Source of the DNA: Macrotrachela quadricornifera
Taxonomy: Eukaryota; Rotifera; Eurotatoria; Philodinida; Philodinidae
Direction: 5' to 3'
NCBI GenBank assembly: GCA_022393335.1
Contig: JAJEKB010000853.1
Location: 56,146 to 120,145, forward strand
DNA length: 64,000 bases
In this document: positions 12,291 through 25,621 of the stretch, piece after piece
How positions within the stretch are numbered: position 1 is the first letter of the stretch
How the letters are laid out: every line of letters starts with the position of its first letter
Made by a program: the position numbers and the translations under genes
Notes under the pieces: generated by a model
Database searches by the model: none
Told to the model about the DNA's origin: nothing
What the model saw: the letters and a program-made list of their open reading frames with translations, nothing else

Positions 12291-14692
12291 AAGCAATAGA
12301 GTGGCTATCTTTGGAGAACCAACGCTCCCGGGTGGTAAGTTTTACAAAATGTTTTATTAAAAAGAAAACACATAGATTTTTATTTAGATTGGATGTTTTT
12401 GAGTATAAGGTTCACCTTATTTGAAAGCCAACGTCATGAAATGCACATTGTTGTTTGAATACATTAAAAGTACGTTTTGTTTTGTTATTTTAATTAATAA
12501 TAATACTTTTTTTTGATAGTCTTTTTTGGTCCTGCCCCAAGCTATACCTATTGGTATTCATATTACTGGCTATATGGCACGGATCACAAACACGTAAGTT
12601 TTTCAAATTTCGTAGTAAAAAATTTTTTTATAATTTCTATATTGTGTTTAGTTTGAATTCAGCTGATTCTACACCAATGATTTCATCGGTGACGCCATCC
12701 GATGATGATGATGATGATATAGATGATCATCATCAATTCCTTACTCCATCATCGGAATTAAATTCCACAACAACAAATAATGGCGTCATTAGTCCCCATA
12801 CAATTGTAACAATAGATAATGATAATAATGAATCCATAAATACTGACGATTTATCCTTTACTATTCAACCCTTAACAACAGCAACATCAATAGCGTTATT
12901 ACATACTCCTCAATTACATACATATTCAAATTTAAGTACATCTAGTAGTGAAACAAGTCTTGCTCGTCCCCTTCTTGTTGAACAACATCAAACATTACCT
13001 ATATATACATCACCTATAAATAATGAAGATGAAAGAACAGCATCATCATCATCAGCATCATCAACATCATCGACAAATTCCATTACAGCAAATTGTCGTT
13101 CATATATGACACTTTATTTTACTGATATGCTTATATCTGCATTTATTATAACACCTTTTGTTAATATTCACTGGCGTGGTGCTTGGGATTTACTTGATAT
13201 ACATTTATTACCTGATTATCCACGTTTAAGTGCATTAGTTTCATTAGGTATTGGTTATCTTATGCTTTATATATTATATTTAGCACAAGGTTGTTTACAA
13301 CGTTTTTATGAAAGACATCGACATAATATTATGAGTCAAATAATGACTAGATTATATACATTAATACTTGCATTAGCTTATATTCATCAATGGCGTGGTT
13401 TATGGAATCTATTAGATTTAACAAGTAATGAATGGTATCATTTATTAGGTGAAACAGGAATAAGTATAGTATTTCTTTTATTAATGAAATCAATATATAA
13501 TCTCAATTCTGCGCCATTTATAATTGGTATTGATACTGAAAGTTATTTTTTACTTGATTCAAAATATACAGTTACAGTATGTGATTAAAATAAAATAGAA
13601 AAACATTTCTTCTATATTTTTAATTTATTTAGACAAATCATTTTTTACAATATACATTTGATTTTTTTTATTATGAAATTGTTGAAGCACCATTATTAAT
13701 TGTAGCTTGGCATGGTTTATATAATATTTCTGATAAATATATATATCCTGATAATAGACAACTTTCAATGATAGTATCATTTGCAAGTGGTTATATATTA
13801 TATTTTGTACTTGCTCTTATACAAATTCCTGTTGTACGATGTTTAATAAAACAACGTCATAAATGTTTACATTCATTTATATCAAATTTATTTCATTTAA
13901 TTGCATTTGTAAGTGTAGTTCAAATATGGAGAAGTTTATGGATTGTTTGTGAACAATATCTTAATATACCTGAATATCATAATACAACTCTTTGGCTTTG
14001 CTATGGTGTTGCTTTTGTCGTGCTGACATGTGGCTTGGCAGCATGTTCATTAAATGGACCTGGCGGATCTAAAGATAGTTATGTTGATGAAGGACCAATA
14101 CTTTTATTTAAATTTGATTATTTTTCATCATTACTTAAAGTAAGTTTATTATTAGAAATTTTTTTTTTCTTGAATAGATTATTTTTTTTTGCGCGAAGAC
14201 TAAAAAAAATAAATAAATGATCTATGATAATGAATATATTTTGTTTCCAGCAAGAACATACAGATGAAACAATACCAAGTCAGGCATCGTCTCTTTCGGG
14301 TTTGATTGTATGGTTAGTAGTAAATGTTTTGAGACGACAACAACGAAGAAATACGTTACTAAGTCAATCAAGGAGAAGTACGGTGACGAGTGTTGATGCA
14401 CCACCATCTATATCGGAAACTATGATAGTCAATTAAGATAGATTTGTATGTTAATAATTACCTAGCTCTATTGCTTTTGAAATTTCGATTATAATGATAT
14501 CTTCTGCTCTAAGCTTTGCTTTATTTGATTAAATTAAAATAATTTTGTATATGTCTATATTCGTTTTTCGTTTTATTTTAGCGTCAATCAAGTAATTTAA
14601 AAGTTAATAAAGGTGTTAGTCTAAGTTCAGATATATCATCAACAGAAACATTAATGACAAGTGAACAACCATATCGATTCGAACCTCCCTAA
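12291..14692 (+). CDS. fusl: Fuseless-like multipass membrane protein (5' end uncertain)
   Basis: Probable exons are about 12291-12334, 12520-12593, 12653-13576, 13633-14139 and 14251-14436 (stop). The second joins the third in frame as ...MARITNT-LNSADSTPM. A long Asp/Ser/Thr-rich segment comes first, then eight hydrophobic segments. These are arranged as four units, each opening with a Trp-containing motif: WRGAWDLLD (near 13173), WRGLWNLLD (near 13391), WHGLYNISD (near 13709) and WRSLWIVCE (near 13927). This pattern matches Fuseless of Drosophila, an eight-pass protein that organises presynaptic active zones; function here is by homology. The first identified exon has no ATG in frame, so the start lies further 5'. 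A downstream in-frame block (14582-14692, beginning RQSSNLKVNKG, ending in TAA) follows a good acceptor. It may be an alternative last exon, for example via the donor-like GT after codon TTA near 14313. Confidence 0.75.
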
Positions 14693-17600
14693 CAAAGAGA
14701 AAAACTTATCGATGGAATCATTGTTATTATTATTCATTGCCACACTGTAAAATAATTCCTTTTCTTCTTTTTTTTTTTTTTTTTGATAATTATCGATACA
14801 AATTATTTTATGTGCGTGCGTGGTTACTCCCAGTGATTATTTCTTCTTTTTTTCTTTCTTTCTTTCTTTTTTTTTGTTACCCAAAGACATTCCTACTTTT
14901 ATTTTCTTATTTCTATATGAATCGAACTTATCTTTTTGGTTGTTGTTTTATTCTTTTTTTTGTTGGACCTTATCAAACTTTTGTTTAATATTATTCATTT
15001 TTGCAGAAAGAGAATATGATATTTGCAGATTTTTTTTTCTTTTCTCTTTTTTGTTGCTGTTGTTGTTATTAAAAATTATTCCCTTTATATTATATTTTTC
15101 TTCGTCCTGTATATTCAAGCACGTCATTTACACAAAATACTGAAATGATAAATTATACAATTCAGTTAACAGATTTCCTTTTTTTTTTGTTACATATTCA
15201 TTCATTTATTTCTTCTGTATGTATATAATTAATAATTTTGAGTATATATATATATATAACAGAAAAAATAAAAACTACCAAAGAAAATTTCATTTATTAA
15301 TACAAATAAAATGAAAAAAAATATTTGATTAATTTAATCAAATGATTAATGAAAATTTCTTCTTCTTTTTTATTGTATTAAAAGCACGTACACCACCTCT
15401 GCTATTACTCGTTAACACATATCACAGGCAAAATTCATTTTTGATTAGGCGTAAAATTATGAATTCATTTTTTTCTTTTTCAAATATAGTTATTATATAT
15501 AGCTAACACGAAAATTCAGTTAAGTTTGAAATGTGCAATAAATTGGAAAAAAAAATATTATTATGACTAAAAAATCTGAATAAATAATTTATTTACTCAG
15601 AAGTTTACGAAACAAGGATCTGTTAAACACAATAAACAAAACATTTCAGTGTGCACAGTTTTTTTGTGATGTTTCAATAATAGATAAAATCTTTCACAAA
15701 GGCTCGTTCGGAAGAGCTAACTAATAACAGATAGAAAATAATTGTACAATTGTCCCTACTTTTTTTAACTCTCTGTTCTAGATATCATAGATACGTAGTT
15801 TTGAAAACTAGTTTGATACAGATTGATAACAATTTGCACTATCTTTGCTCGTCTTCAGGCCATCTGCTCTAAACAAATTATAAGAATTCGACTACAATAG
15901 AAGCTGCCTCAAAACAGACTGAGAATAAATCTACAATATTTTAACCTTTTTTCAATCATTTGCTCGAAAAAAATCATAAAGATCTAATTGAAAAACCTAT
16001 TTTGAAACAGAATAAAAATAATTATACAATTCCGCATTCTCTTTTTCGCTCTCTGCTCTAAACAATTCAATAGAAATCACTGGCGAACACTGATTGATTT
16101 CATACTTAATAGTTACTGTTTAATTTTACCTACATCTTAATCTTGTCTAATACATATGTATATATATATAACTACGAAGTTACATAATTTTCTTATTCAT
16201 GTAATAATTCAAATTTTTATCTGAAAATGTTACAGCTATGGTATATATTTCGAATAAATGATAAAATGTCTGCAGACTCTTAGAAAATGTTTGATAAGAA
16301 TAAATAATGAGAAAGTTATATTTGTCATGATTCTATTTGATTAATAATACATCAAGTTTATATCGATCTTGTCTTTTAACACAAAAATGTTTTATATTAC
16401 AAACAAAATAAATAAAAAGGAGGAAAAAAATAATATAAAAATTCTAAATCAATATACAACAAACTATATAATTATTTGAGGTATAATGAGTACTATAATG
16501 ATTGTACACATGTCATTCTTTACATATTTGTTTTTCAATGTACAATAAAAGTTTAATACGGACAAAATATACTTTCTACTGACTAACCTGCATAATCTTT
16601 TTCTTAATTTCATCTACAGAGAATATCATAAAAACCAAAAGAAAAAATGTGTAATTAGAAAGAAAAAAATGTATAGTTCTTTTGCAGTAACAAATTTATC
16701 TATTACGAAATGATTGATCGAATGTCATTTTTATGACGTATCATAATAGGTATATTTTTAGTAGGCGATGTACCTATTAATGTTCAGATATAAGATAATA
16801 CTAATTAGGCATAATTTCATTTAAGCTAACTAAATTTATTAATGCAAAATATTTATAAATAATAAATCTTAATCATAATAAACAAGGATTAAAAAAAAAC
16901 TTTATTGCATATCACTAAGAATTATAACAACAAAAAAAGAATATCTAAGAATTTGACAATACCAATGATCAAAATCATTTTATTGTTCGTATACTTACTA
17001 CAATAATGACAAATTCAGTTTGATTAAATTTGAATAAATAAGATACTTAATCTTCGTTACCTGATTTTCGACATATCTCAAAAAATATAAATATAAACAC
17101 TTTGATGAACTAACTATTCTATTACATATATATCAAATAAAAGATAAAAATTCTTGAATATTGTTGAAAAACAAAAAAAAAATTAAAACATCATTCTTAT
17201 CTTATTTTTGATCCTAAATTTTCTCTCTTTCTCTCATTAACGACGATTTATGTCAATATAACATATTCCTATATTATTTTGCGTATATCTAACCATACTT
17301 TTTGTCATATACATCTTACTTTTCTCAACTAATAATAGATCTGATGGTCAGAATTTATTTACGCCTATAGAATAAATATAAGAAAGTCATGATTTTTTTG
17401 TAATAGACAAATCATTACAATTAATCGTAATTATATCAGAATTTGAAATAAATAAGAAAATATTTCTCAATTTTTTTTCTTTTCTGTCAATAAAAATATA
17501 TCATGCAGTATATTTTTTTCTATATTATATACATATAACTATTCATCCGAAACATACACATTATATTCATTATTTACTATTATTTTTTTTTTTATAAATT

Positions 17601-17725
17601 AAAAAAAAAATGATAAGGTAAATAATTATGTTACCAGTTAGGTTTAATATATATATATTGGAAAAATATATTGATTAAAAAAAATCGACTAAATAGAATA
17701 AGAAAACTAAAATTTTTTAGAAAAT
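14693..17725. other. Intergenic region, Fuseless to Syk-like
   Basis: Poly-T-rich sequence follows the Fuseless gene (14.7-15.1 kb; open frames there are Phe-rich artefacts of T runs). A tandem repeat (15.71-16.09 kb) comes next, then featureless AT-rich DNA. No gene recognised. Confidence 0.6.
15715..16085. repeat. Degenerate ~93-bp tandem repeat, four units
   Basis: A core word near 'CTCTGCTCTAAACAATTCA' recurs at 15771, about 15862, about 15958 and 16051, a spacing of 91-96 bp. Each unit also carries an ACAAT-T-T-rich block before the core and a 'TTTGAAAC/CAAAACAGACTGA'-type block after it. The units have diverged considerably. No coding potential. Confidence 0.65.
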
Positions 17726-20433
17726 ATGGATTTATTTGATGCACCATTTTATTGGGGACGAATAACACGACAAGATACTGAAGAAATTCTTGATCAATCA
17801 GGTTTAAAAAATGGTCTGTATCTTATACGAGAAAAATTTGAAGAAGCTGGTGCATATGCAATTACAGTATGTTTTTTAAAACGGTAAAACAATACAAAAA
17901 TTTAATTAAGAATAACAAAAATTTCTTTTTTTTTTTTATTTATTTATTAAAGATTTTATCATTATCGAATTGATCGACTTTCAAATGATCATGTTGTTTT
18001 AAATGGTTCACGTGCACAAGAAAAATTTTCTCTTAAAAATGATGATATTAAATCAAATGGTAATCATAGATTAACAAGATCTTCTGAACAAATTGAATTT
18101 GTTAGTCCAATGGAATTAATAACTTATTATCAAAAAAATGCTGATCAGCTTGTAACTACATTATCTATTCCATGCCAACGACCATTTGTAAGATTATTAT
18201 TTAATATAAAATTTTTCTATAATAAATTTTTTTTTATAAAAGAATCATAATTTTATACAATTTTGGTGTACACCATTACTTACTCCTGAATTATATATAA
18301 GTAAAATTGTTCATGAAGCTTCAAATACTGATTCTGATGTAAATAGAATAAAATAAATATTTTCATTGAAACATTTAATTAGTTTTTAGATCCCAATTAA
18401 AGAAAAATTAACAACTAAAAGATATATTTATGAACGTCGAGTATTAAAGTATTTATTTAACATTTCTTTTTTTTTGAATATTATTTTTTTTAAATTTGAT
18501 TTATTTTAGAGTTTTACATGAAAGTGAATCATGGTTTCATTCACGTATTACTCGTCATGAAGCCGAAATTCGTCTTAAAAATGCCGGTGCCAAAAATGGT
18601 CTATTTCTGTAAATATTTCAGATATATTATCATTTATTTATATAATAATTATTTAGTGTACGTGAAAAAACACTTGATAAACGATCACGTGGATGCTATA
18701 CATTAAGTTTATGTTTTCAAGGAGAATTTCATCATTATATTATTCAAGAAATATCAAATGGTCGTTTACAAGTTGCATCAACGAAAAAATCTACACATAG
18801 TAATGAATTTGGTAGTATTGTTCATGTATGTATAAATTATAAAAAATAAAATTAATTATAAAATATTTTTATAGTTAATTGATTTCTATTATCGTTATCA
18901 ACAAGATCTTACATGTCCTCTTCGATATTCATGTACTCGTCCTGGTGGTAAATAATAAAATAATTTTTATTAAGAATTAATTATTCTTTTTTTCTTATTT
19001 TCATTTTAGGATCTGTAAGAATTACTCCTTTCAAAAGTTTTTTAGAAGGTTTCTTTTTTTTATTTAAAAAAATATATATTTATGTAAAAATCTATTCTTT
19101 AGTTGATACAAGTATAGAATCTGAAAGTAGTGGAACAGATGTATGGTCTCCAACATCACCTGAATCAAGTGGTCAAATGAGTAATTCATCATTTGATTTT
19201 AATATTCCAAATTCTTCATTATCATCTGAATCGGATCATAATCGTGATTCATCATTAATAGAAAATTTTTTTATTAATGAAAAATATCTTATTATTGGTG
19301 ATAAACTTGGTAAATAAAAAGAAAATATTTTCTTCTTTTTAAATTAATTATTTTATTTATATATTAAGGTGAAGGTCAATTTGGTGAAGTTTATCATGGT
19401 AAATTAATTGGAAATGATGAAAATAATAATGGTATAACAAAACAAAAATTACAACATGTTGCAATAAAACGATTACGACATACACAAATATCATTTGTTG
19501 ATGAATTATATAAAGAAGGTGAACGTATGTTTAAATTAGATCATCCATATATTGTTAAAATATATGGAATATGTAAACATGGAACAAATCTATCACTTAT
19601 ACTTGAATTATGTTTACATGGTGCAATGAATCGTTGGTTAAGATTAAATCAGTAAAAAAAAAAATTATTAAATTTGTTTTTTTTTTTGAAAATGTAATAT
19701 GTTTTATTTAGAACATTTCGAATGAGTTATATTCTTAATTATATGTATCAAGTTAGTGATGGAATGAATTATTTACATGAAAAAAATATTATTCATAGAG
19801 ATTTAGCATTAAGAAATATACTTATTATGTCGAAGACTGTATGTAAAATATCAGATTTTGGTTTATCACGTGTTTTAGAAGAAAATTCGTATTATCAAGT
19901 AAATTTTTATTCTTTTTTATTCTTTTATTATTAAAAATTTATATTTTATAGATTGGAAAAAATCGTCGTTTACCATCAATATGGTATCCACCAGAAATTC
20001 TTCAGACACGTGTATTTCATTCTCAAATTGATATCTGGTCATTTGGTATTACTGTTTGGGAAGCAACATCTTACGGACAAACGCCTTATAAACAAGTTAG
20101 ATATATATATATTTATTATTAAAAATACAAATTTCTTGTTTTGTTAAATCATGATTAGGAACTTGAAGAAATGGCAAGTATGACATTTGGCCCAATATCA
20201 CAAAAAATACTTAAATTTTTACAAGATGGGAACCGTTTAAAACAGCCCTCTAATTGTCCAAATGATATTTATGATTTAATGCTTAAATGTTGGGAATTTG
20301 AGTAAGAAATAATGATGTTCGTTTTATATGATTATAATTTTATTTATTTCATTTTTTTTCTAGTAAACATAAACGACCGACATTTGCTTGGATAAAACAA
20401 TATCTTCATAAATATGCTTTTTTTGAAGAATAA
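17726..20433 (+). CDS. SYK: Syk/ZAP-70/Shark-family non-receptor tyrosine kinase
   Basis: About 14 exons separated by 50-70 bp introns encode about 660 residues (human SYK is 635). Order: N-terminal SH2 ([13 protein letters not shown] ... NGLYLIRE ... FYHYRI), linker, C-terminal SH2 ([15 protein letters not shown] ... GLFLVREK ... HHYIIQE), Ser-rich linker, then kinase. Kinase motifs: glycine loop [11 protein letters not shown], lysine in VAIKRL, catalytic [10 protein letters not shown] (family HRDLAARN), DFG in DFGLSR, and the activation-loop tyrosine pair in ENSYYQ, equivalent to the Syk YY site. Tandem SH2 plus kinase is diagnostic of the family, which signals downstream of ITAM-type receptors. 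The first exon runs to 17883 and joins 17953 as ...FLKR-FYHYRI. A splice acceptor (TTTTTTAG, ending 17720) lies 5 nt before the ATG, so the 5' end is either trans-spliced or joined to a 5'-UTR exon. Confidence 0.9.
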
Positions 20434-22723
20434 TAAATAGATTAACACAATCGTTTAAGATTTTATGAAATATTTATGTATGTTTTGGCTTTTATTGAAT
20501 GTGCTATTTTAATAGATATAAGAGAAAAAACGAGTGATTTTTCGAAATCGGTTGTTATTAAAAGAATTAAAATGAAATAAAATTAGAAAAATGATGTACT
20601 ATATCTATTTTATTATTGTTTAGAATAAATAAAGAAATGAATATTTTATATTTTGTAAAATCGTTGCGACAAACAAAAAGAAAATTCAAATGAATAAATG
20701 CGATTACATTTGGATTTGGACATTATAATCAAAGAAATAAGCAACGAATAAAGGAATATATTTAATGTGTGAAATAACAGAAGTTTATCGGACTATTAAA
20801 TTCTATCCATCTTTGAAATGGTAAAAACTAATTATCAAAAAAATAAATATTGAATCGTTTATTTTTCAAATAATTGATAAAAGATTAAATTGTTTATAAT
20901 TTTTGTAGCAATTATTGATTGACAGAGACACAGATGAAATATGACATCAAATTAAATCAGATTTTATCAAACAAAACATGAGAATGTTTGAAAATAATAT
21001 AGTTATGTGCTATTGAATACTGAATCAGGGCAAAGCATAATAAAATTGAAATTTTATTTCGTATACATAACAAGATAGAGATCAGTGCCTAATATTTATT
21101 TACATATGGATTCTATTGTGTCTAAAATACATAAATCACATTCATTAAAAAACAAAGTAAAATGGCTCTTATCTACTTAAGTATTTTGATTAATAAGTTT
21201 TCGAATTTAATATCATTTTATTTAATTATATCGAATGATCAACAAAAGATTCTTTGTACGTCTAGAAATAAGGATGGAGAATCTGCTCATAGAATGGAAC
21301 GGTGTTTTCGAAAATAGCTGTTCATTGGAGGAAAAAATAGGAGAAGCCCGAAGAAGACAAACAAACTACGTGTCAATAACTATTTAATGAAGAAATGTTA
21401 CTATCTGAAGTCCACTAAGTTTGCTTATATGACGTTGAGTAGAAATTATTTTGACTTGTTTTGCATATCTATCTTTTCTTTTTCTCCTGATGACAATGTT
21501 GACTCATCATTTTAATCAACGAATTGTTCATATTTGTACGTTAGTGGTTCGGACTTGTTATTGTTTCATGCAATTTGAAGATATATTCATCTGCTACAAG
21601 CAAAACATTTTTGTGTTTGCAATTGAATAAACGAAATCTAGGATATACACCATCAAATATATACTGCCTATACAGTTTTTCTTTGATTAAACATTAAATT
21701 TGATTGATTTATTTAGCATGATTCAGCAATGTGTTGTAGTTCAAATGTTGCAAGCACTATAATTATAATCTGTCATAAATTTCTACAGAAATGTGCTTGT
21801 CATCTTTTATTATATTATTTAAGCTTGTATAGAAACAACAGGCATTAGCCAATGCTCGTAGTCAAAAGTTGATATTATTCATAGTTAATATAATTTCATT
21901 TTTTTTCGACAACCCCAATTGTTTCACTGATTTATCCTGAATATCTGAATTCTCAGTTGTATTGGTCGCGATACTATGAAACTGAAAAGTATTTTATTAA
22001 AATAATGCCAGTATTTTAGTTGAAAGTAGATCTATTTAATGAACTTTACATTTAGTCGTATTATACATTCTTATTGTTTGAGGTATAAAACAAATTTATA
22101 CTACAAATTGAATATTGGTTGATTTTTTATTTTTTATTTTTCTGACCATTCAAAATACTTGTTATGCAGTTAAATCTCTCTCGTAGCCGTGAAATCAGAT
22201 ATCCTGTTCAAAAAGAATAGATCTGTAAACTAGTCGTGTTCAAAATTTAGTATTGAAAAATATCTGCTGTTCTTCTGTGGAACCTAACTATATCTTTGCA
22301 GTAATAAAACAAGAGATAAACATATCCAGATGCTTGTTGTATTATTTTTGATATGATTGGGCAAAACTAGTGCTTCTTTCTTCTTCATTGTTTTCTATAC
22401 TTACCGACGTCAACTTACTTTTTTATTGAAACATATATTAATTCTTTTCTAGGAAATATAATCATCAATATATTAATTATTAGTTTATCATTCAGGACCA
22501 ATAAATCTTATATAAGATAAACTATAAAGAATATCATTATATCTCAAATATACGAATGTAAATTTTAACAAATTTGAAGAGGTCGACACGAGAAGAAAGA
22601 AATGACTGTATGTTGACAGTAGTAACCACGTGCAGTGATCAATAAACAGAACAGAATAACAAAAACAAAAACAAGTTATTTTTTCCCAGTGAAGTAAAAT
22701 TTTATCATTACTACGTTTTTATC
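20434..22723. other. Intergenic region, Syk-like to ART
   Basis: 2.3 kb of AT-rich sequence with polyadenylation-like AATAAA words just after the kinase gene. No gene, repeat or RNA recognised. The last 150 bp before 22724 presumably hold the ART promoter. Confidence 0.6.
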
Positions 22724-23830
22724 ATGCTCGACGTGCAAACAAAACAGCTGTTACATACTGCATGTTGGAACAATGATTGGACTACCTTTCGAGAAAATCT
22801 TATTATTTCGGCAATCGATACATCTCTAGATGATCAGGGTAATACTGCATTACATATTGCTACACTTCGCGGTCATTCAGATATCATTCGTTTAATACTA
22901 CGCTACCATGCTAGCCGAACAATTGTGAATAATGAAGGAAAAACTCCCATACAGATGACTTCTGATGAAACGATTCAAAAGATTTTCCAGATACCTTTTC
23001 GACCTTTACCAGATGTCACCGAAAATCATTTTGTAGCTAATACACTTGAAGTAGAACCAATTGAATGGCTCGACTCATATCGTAATGCGTATCGAATTTC
23101 ATATGAAAATCATGAACATATGAAACGATGGATTACCAAAGTGCCGCTAAAGAAATTGCTTGAAGCAATTGATAAAGAATATATAGATAAAATTGTGTTT
23201 CCTGCTGATACAACTCGAACTAGTGTAAAAGAGCAACTACAATATGCTATCGAAGAAAATAATCCATTACCACTAGCTATAGTGTATACAGGTACATCAA
23301 AATTGTGCACACGACTCAATGCTGATCTAGCAAAATTAGGTTCGGATTTTCGTTTTGTAAGTACCCGATTAGATTATCCAGACCATGAACCACCTAAAGA
23401 TCTTGGTCAATATATTTATGCTTCTCTGCTTATTAATCATAAAGAATTTCGACGTTATCAATACGCTTCGAAGACTTTTCGTGGTATGACCATTACTTCG
23501 CAAGATCTTGAAGCATATGCAAAGGGCAAGATTGTTATTACTCGTTCGTTTCTTTCGACGTCGAAAAAGCGTGAAATTGCAGAATTCTTTCTCGGATTCG
23601 ACGATATCGAAAATCGTCCACCAGTTATCTGTATTTATAATGTTTCTAATCCTCGATCAAGTCTTTGTGTTAAACCATTTAGTAATTTTCCCGAGGAAGA
23701 AGAAGTTTTGATCGTACCATTTATTGCTTTCGAGATAACAGCCGTAAATCCAGTGATACTGAAAAAACAAGGAATTGAACATTTGGTGAGAGAAATTGAA
23801 CTGGTAGAATGTAAATCAAATTCAAGCTAA
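22724..23830 (+). CDS. Ankyrin-repeat mono-ADP-ribosyltransferase
   Basis: Single-exon gene of 368 residues. Residues about 5-90 form a short ankyrin segment (GNTALHIATLRGHSDIIRLIL at 39-59, then NNEGKTPIQM). The C-terminal half is an R-S-E class ADP-ribosyltransferase like the arginine-specific ARTC enzymes: Arg253 in FRGM, the Ser-Thr-Ser motif RSFLSTS (274-280), and an acidic E-x-E motif in FPEEEEVLI (322-330), where Glu325 and Glu327 would be the pair and Glu327 the catalytic residue. These are the NAD+-binding and transferase residues of the family. No signal peptide or GPI signal is visible, so the protein is probably intracellular, unlike vertebrate ecto-ARTs. It is intron-free among intron-rich neighbours, which fits a recent retrocopy or a horizontally spread family. 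Target protein unknown. Confidence 0.85.
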   Translation: MLDVQTKQLLHTACWNNDWTTFRENLIISAIDTSLDDQGNTALHIATLRGHSDIIRLILRYHASRTIVNNEGKTPIQMTSDETIQKIFQIPFRPLPDVTENHFVANTLEVEPIEWLDSYRNAYRISYENHEHMKRWITKVPLKKLLEAIDKEYIDKIVFPADTTRTSVKEQLQYAIEENNPLPLAIVYTGTSKLCTRLNADLAKLGSDFRFVSTRLDYPDHEPPKDLGQYIYASLLINHKEFRRYQYASKTFRGMTITSQDLEAYAKGKIVITRSFLSTSKKREIAEFFLGFDDIENRPPVICIYNVSNPRSSLCVKPFSNFPEEEEVLIVPFIAFEITAVNPVILKKQGIEHLVREIELVECKSNSS

Positions 23831-25621
23831 AGACACACAATATATCTACAATCTTGTACGTTGCTTGTTTGTTTAATGAAATAATTAAAATCGTTTTTGC
23901 TTTGAAATTCCCCAAACACAAAGTACAAGACTTTATACAATCATTTTTTTAAATATAATATTATATTATATCTTGACATAATACAACTCATTCGATTGAG
24001 CAAAATATATAATACCAGTATTTCACTATGTTCAACTATGACAAATTTAGTTCTAGAGCACTATTGAGTGTACCCACGAATTAAACAAATGATCTAACTC
24101 CAAAACATGCAATTGTACAGTTTTCATTGATCCATTAAGTTATCTCAATTTGTCGTTGAAAAACAATGTTCTAGAAATGAACTATAGAATAGTTTTTTTT
24201 ATATACGTAAAACTTTGTATCTATAGTTATGTAGATAAATATTACCTTTTCGAGGAAAAAATTGACTTCAAAGTGTCAAAATCAATGATGAAAAACAATT
24301 TTGTGTCAATTGAGCATCCTCTCGTTTATCTCTAACTATTTAACATCTTTTAAACTTTGATAATTTAGAATTCATACTACGATTTTATTTTCTCTCAAAT
24401 ATCTTAATAATTAAATTTTAACTTACTAAAATTAAAAATAACAATAATATTAATGAAGACTTATTGGATTTCAAAAAAACCTTGAAGTTATCTAGTACTA
24501 TGGATTTCTTTATTATTTTTCTCATTTTTTATTTATTATAAATAGTTTTTCTTTTAACATACTATAATTACCTATCTGATCTAATATTCATTTTTAATAT
24601 TCTGAAAAAAAAAATTTTTCTCCATAAGCACGTTCATGCATCACAAAAAATAATATCTATGTAATTCAACTTAAAGTACATAGTATGTTTAGAATTACTT
24701 AAAATAACCATTGTGTACGTCATATTTTTGAATAATATTTGCTTTTATCATCTTAAAAAGATGTTGATCATACACTAGAAAAATACCTTTTCTTTTTTTG
24801 AATTGCATCTATTTTCGAATTATTACATTTGAAATTGATACGAATATACATACATATAGGCTTTATACCTATATATGATTTACTTTTTTTTATATATTGG
24901 GAAAAAAAAGATATGATTTGATTGTCATTTTTGAGTTTCTTTTCTTTTTAGTACTTTTTAAACGATTAAACAAGTTATTTCCGTGTTAGACAACACATAG
25001 TCAGGAAGTTGTTCATTTAAGAACAAATGAATGCATTTCCAGTATACAAAGATATATAAGAACAAGCAGAACATTCATAGTATATAATAATCGTGAAAGT
25101 TATTGGACAAATAAAGCAAAACTTTCGATCTAAAATTATTTATCATGTATTTTACATAGAGATTGTCTATTTACTCGATACTACATCATTTACCGGGGGC
25201 CCTAAATTCATAAAAAACAAGCAATGATTCTCGTTATTTTACGTCAATTACTATCGTAAATCATCATTCAATGTGTTATTTCATCATACAATTTTCTTTT
25301 TTACATTTATATTAGTGTGACATGAAAAAGAGGAAAACAAAATTAGCACGAATTTTAATCGATTTTCTCGTTAGATTTTCTTTTATTTCTGTAACATAAT
25401 GCCAATATGTCATCATTTTATTATTGTCATAAGAAAAAAAAAAGTATTCAAGTGCATATGCAAGCATTCAATAAGGAAAAAAATGAGAGAAGAAAAAAAG
25501 AAGGCTAGAGAAGATTATTACGAGTTAGAATGTTTGACGAACAATCAAGAGAAAAAGAGAGAAATGACGAAATCAGAAAAATCTAATCATTATTGATTGA
25601 CGTACCGTTAACAACAGTAAC
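23831..25621. other. Intergenic region, ART to decarboxylase
   Basis: 1.8 kb of AT-rich DNA. Open frames (24150-24335, 25399-25596) are short and of low complexity, the latter Lys/Glu-rich. No feature recognised. The 5' UTR and promoter of the decarboxylase presumably lie at the right end. Confidence 0.55.

Noticed and set aside
14737..15143. Two overlapping Phe/Leu-rich frames after the Fuseless-like gene
   Set aside because: They are translations of T-rich 3' flanking sequence and lack any conserved motif.
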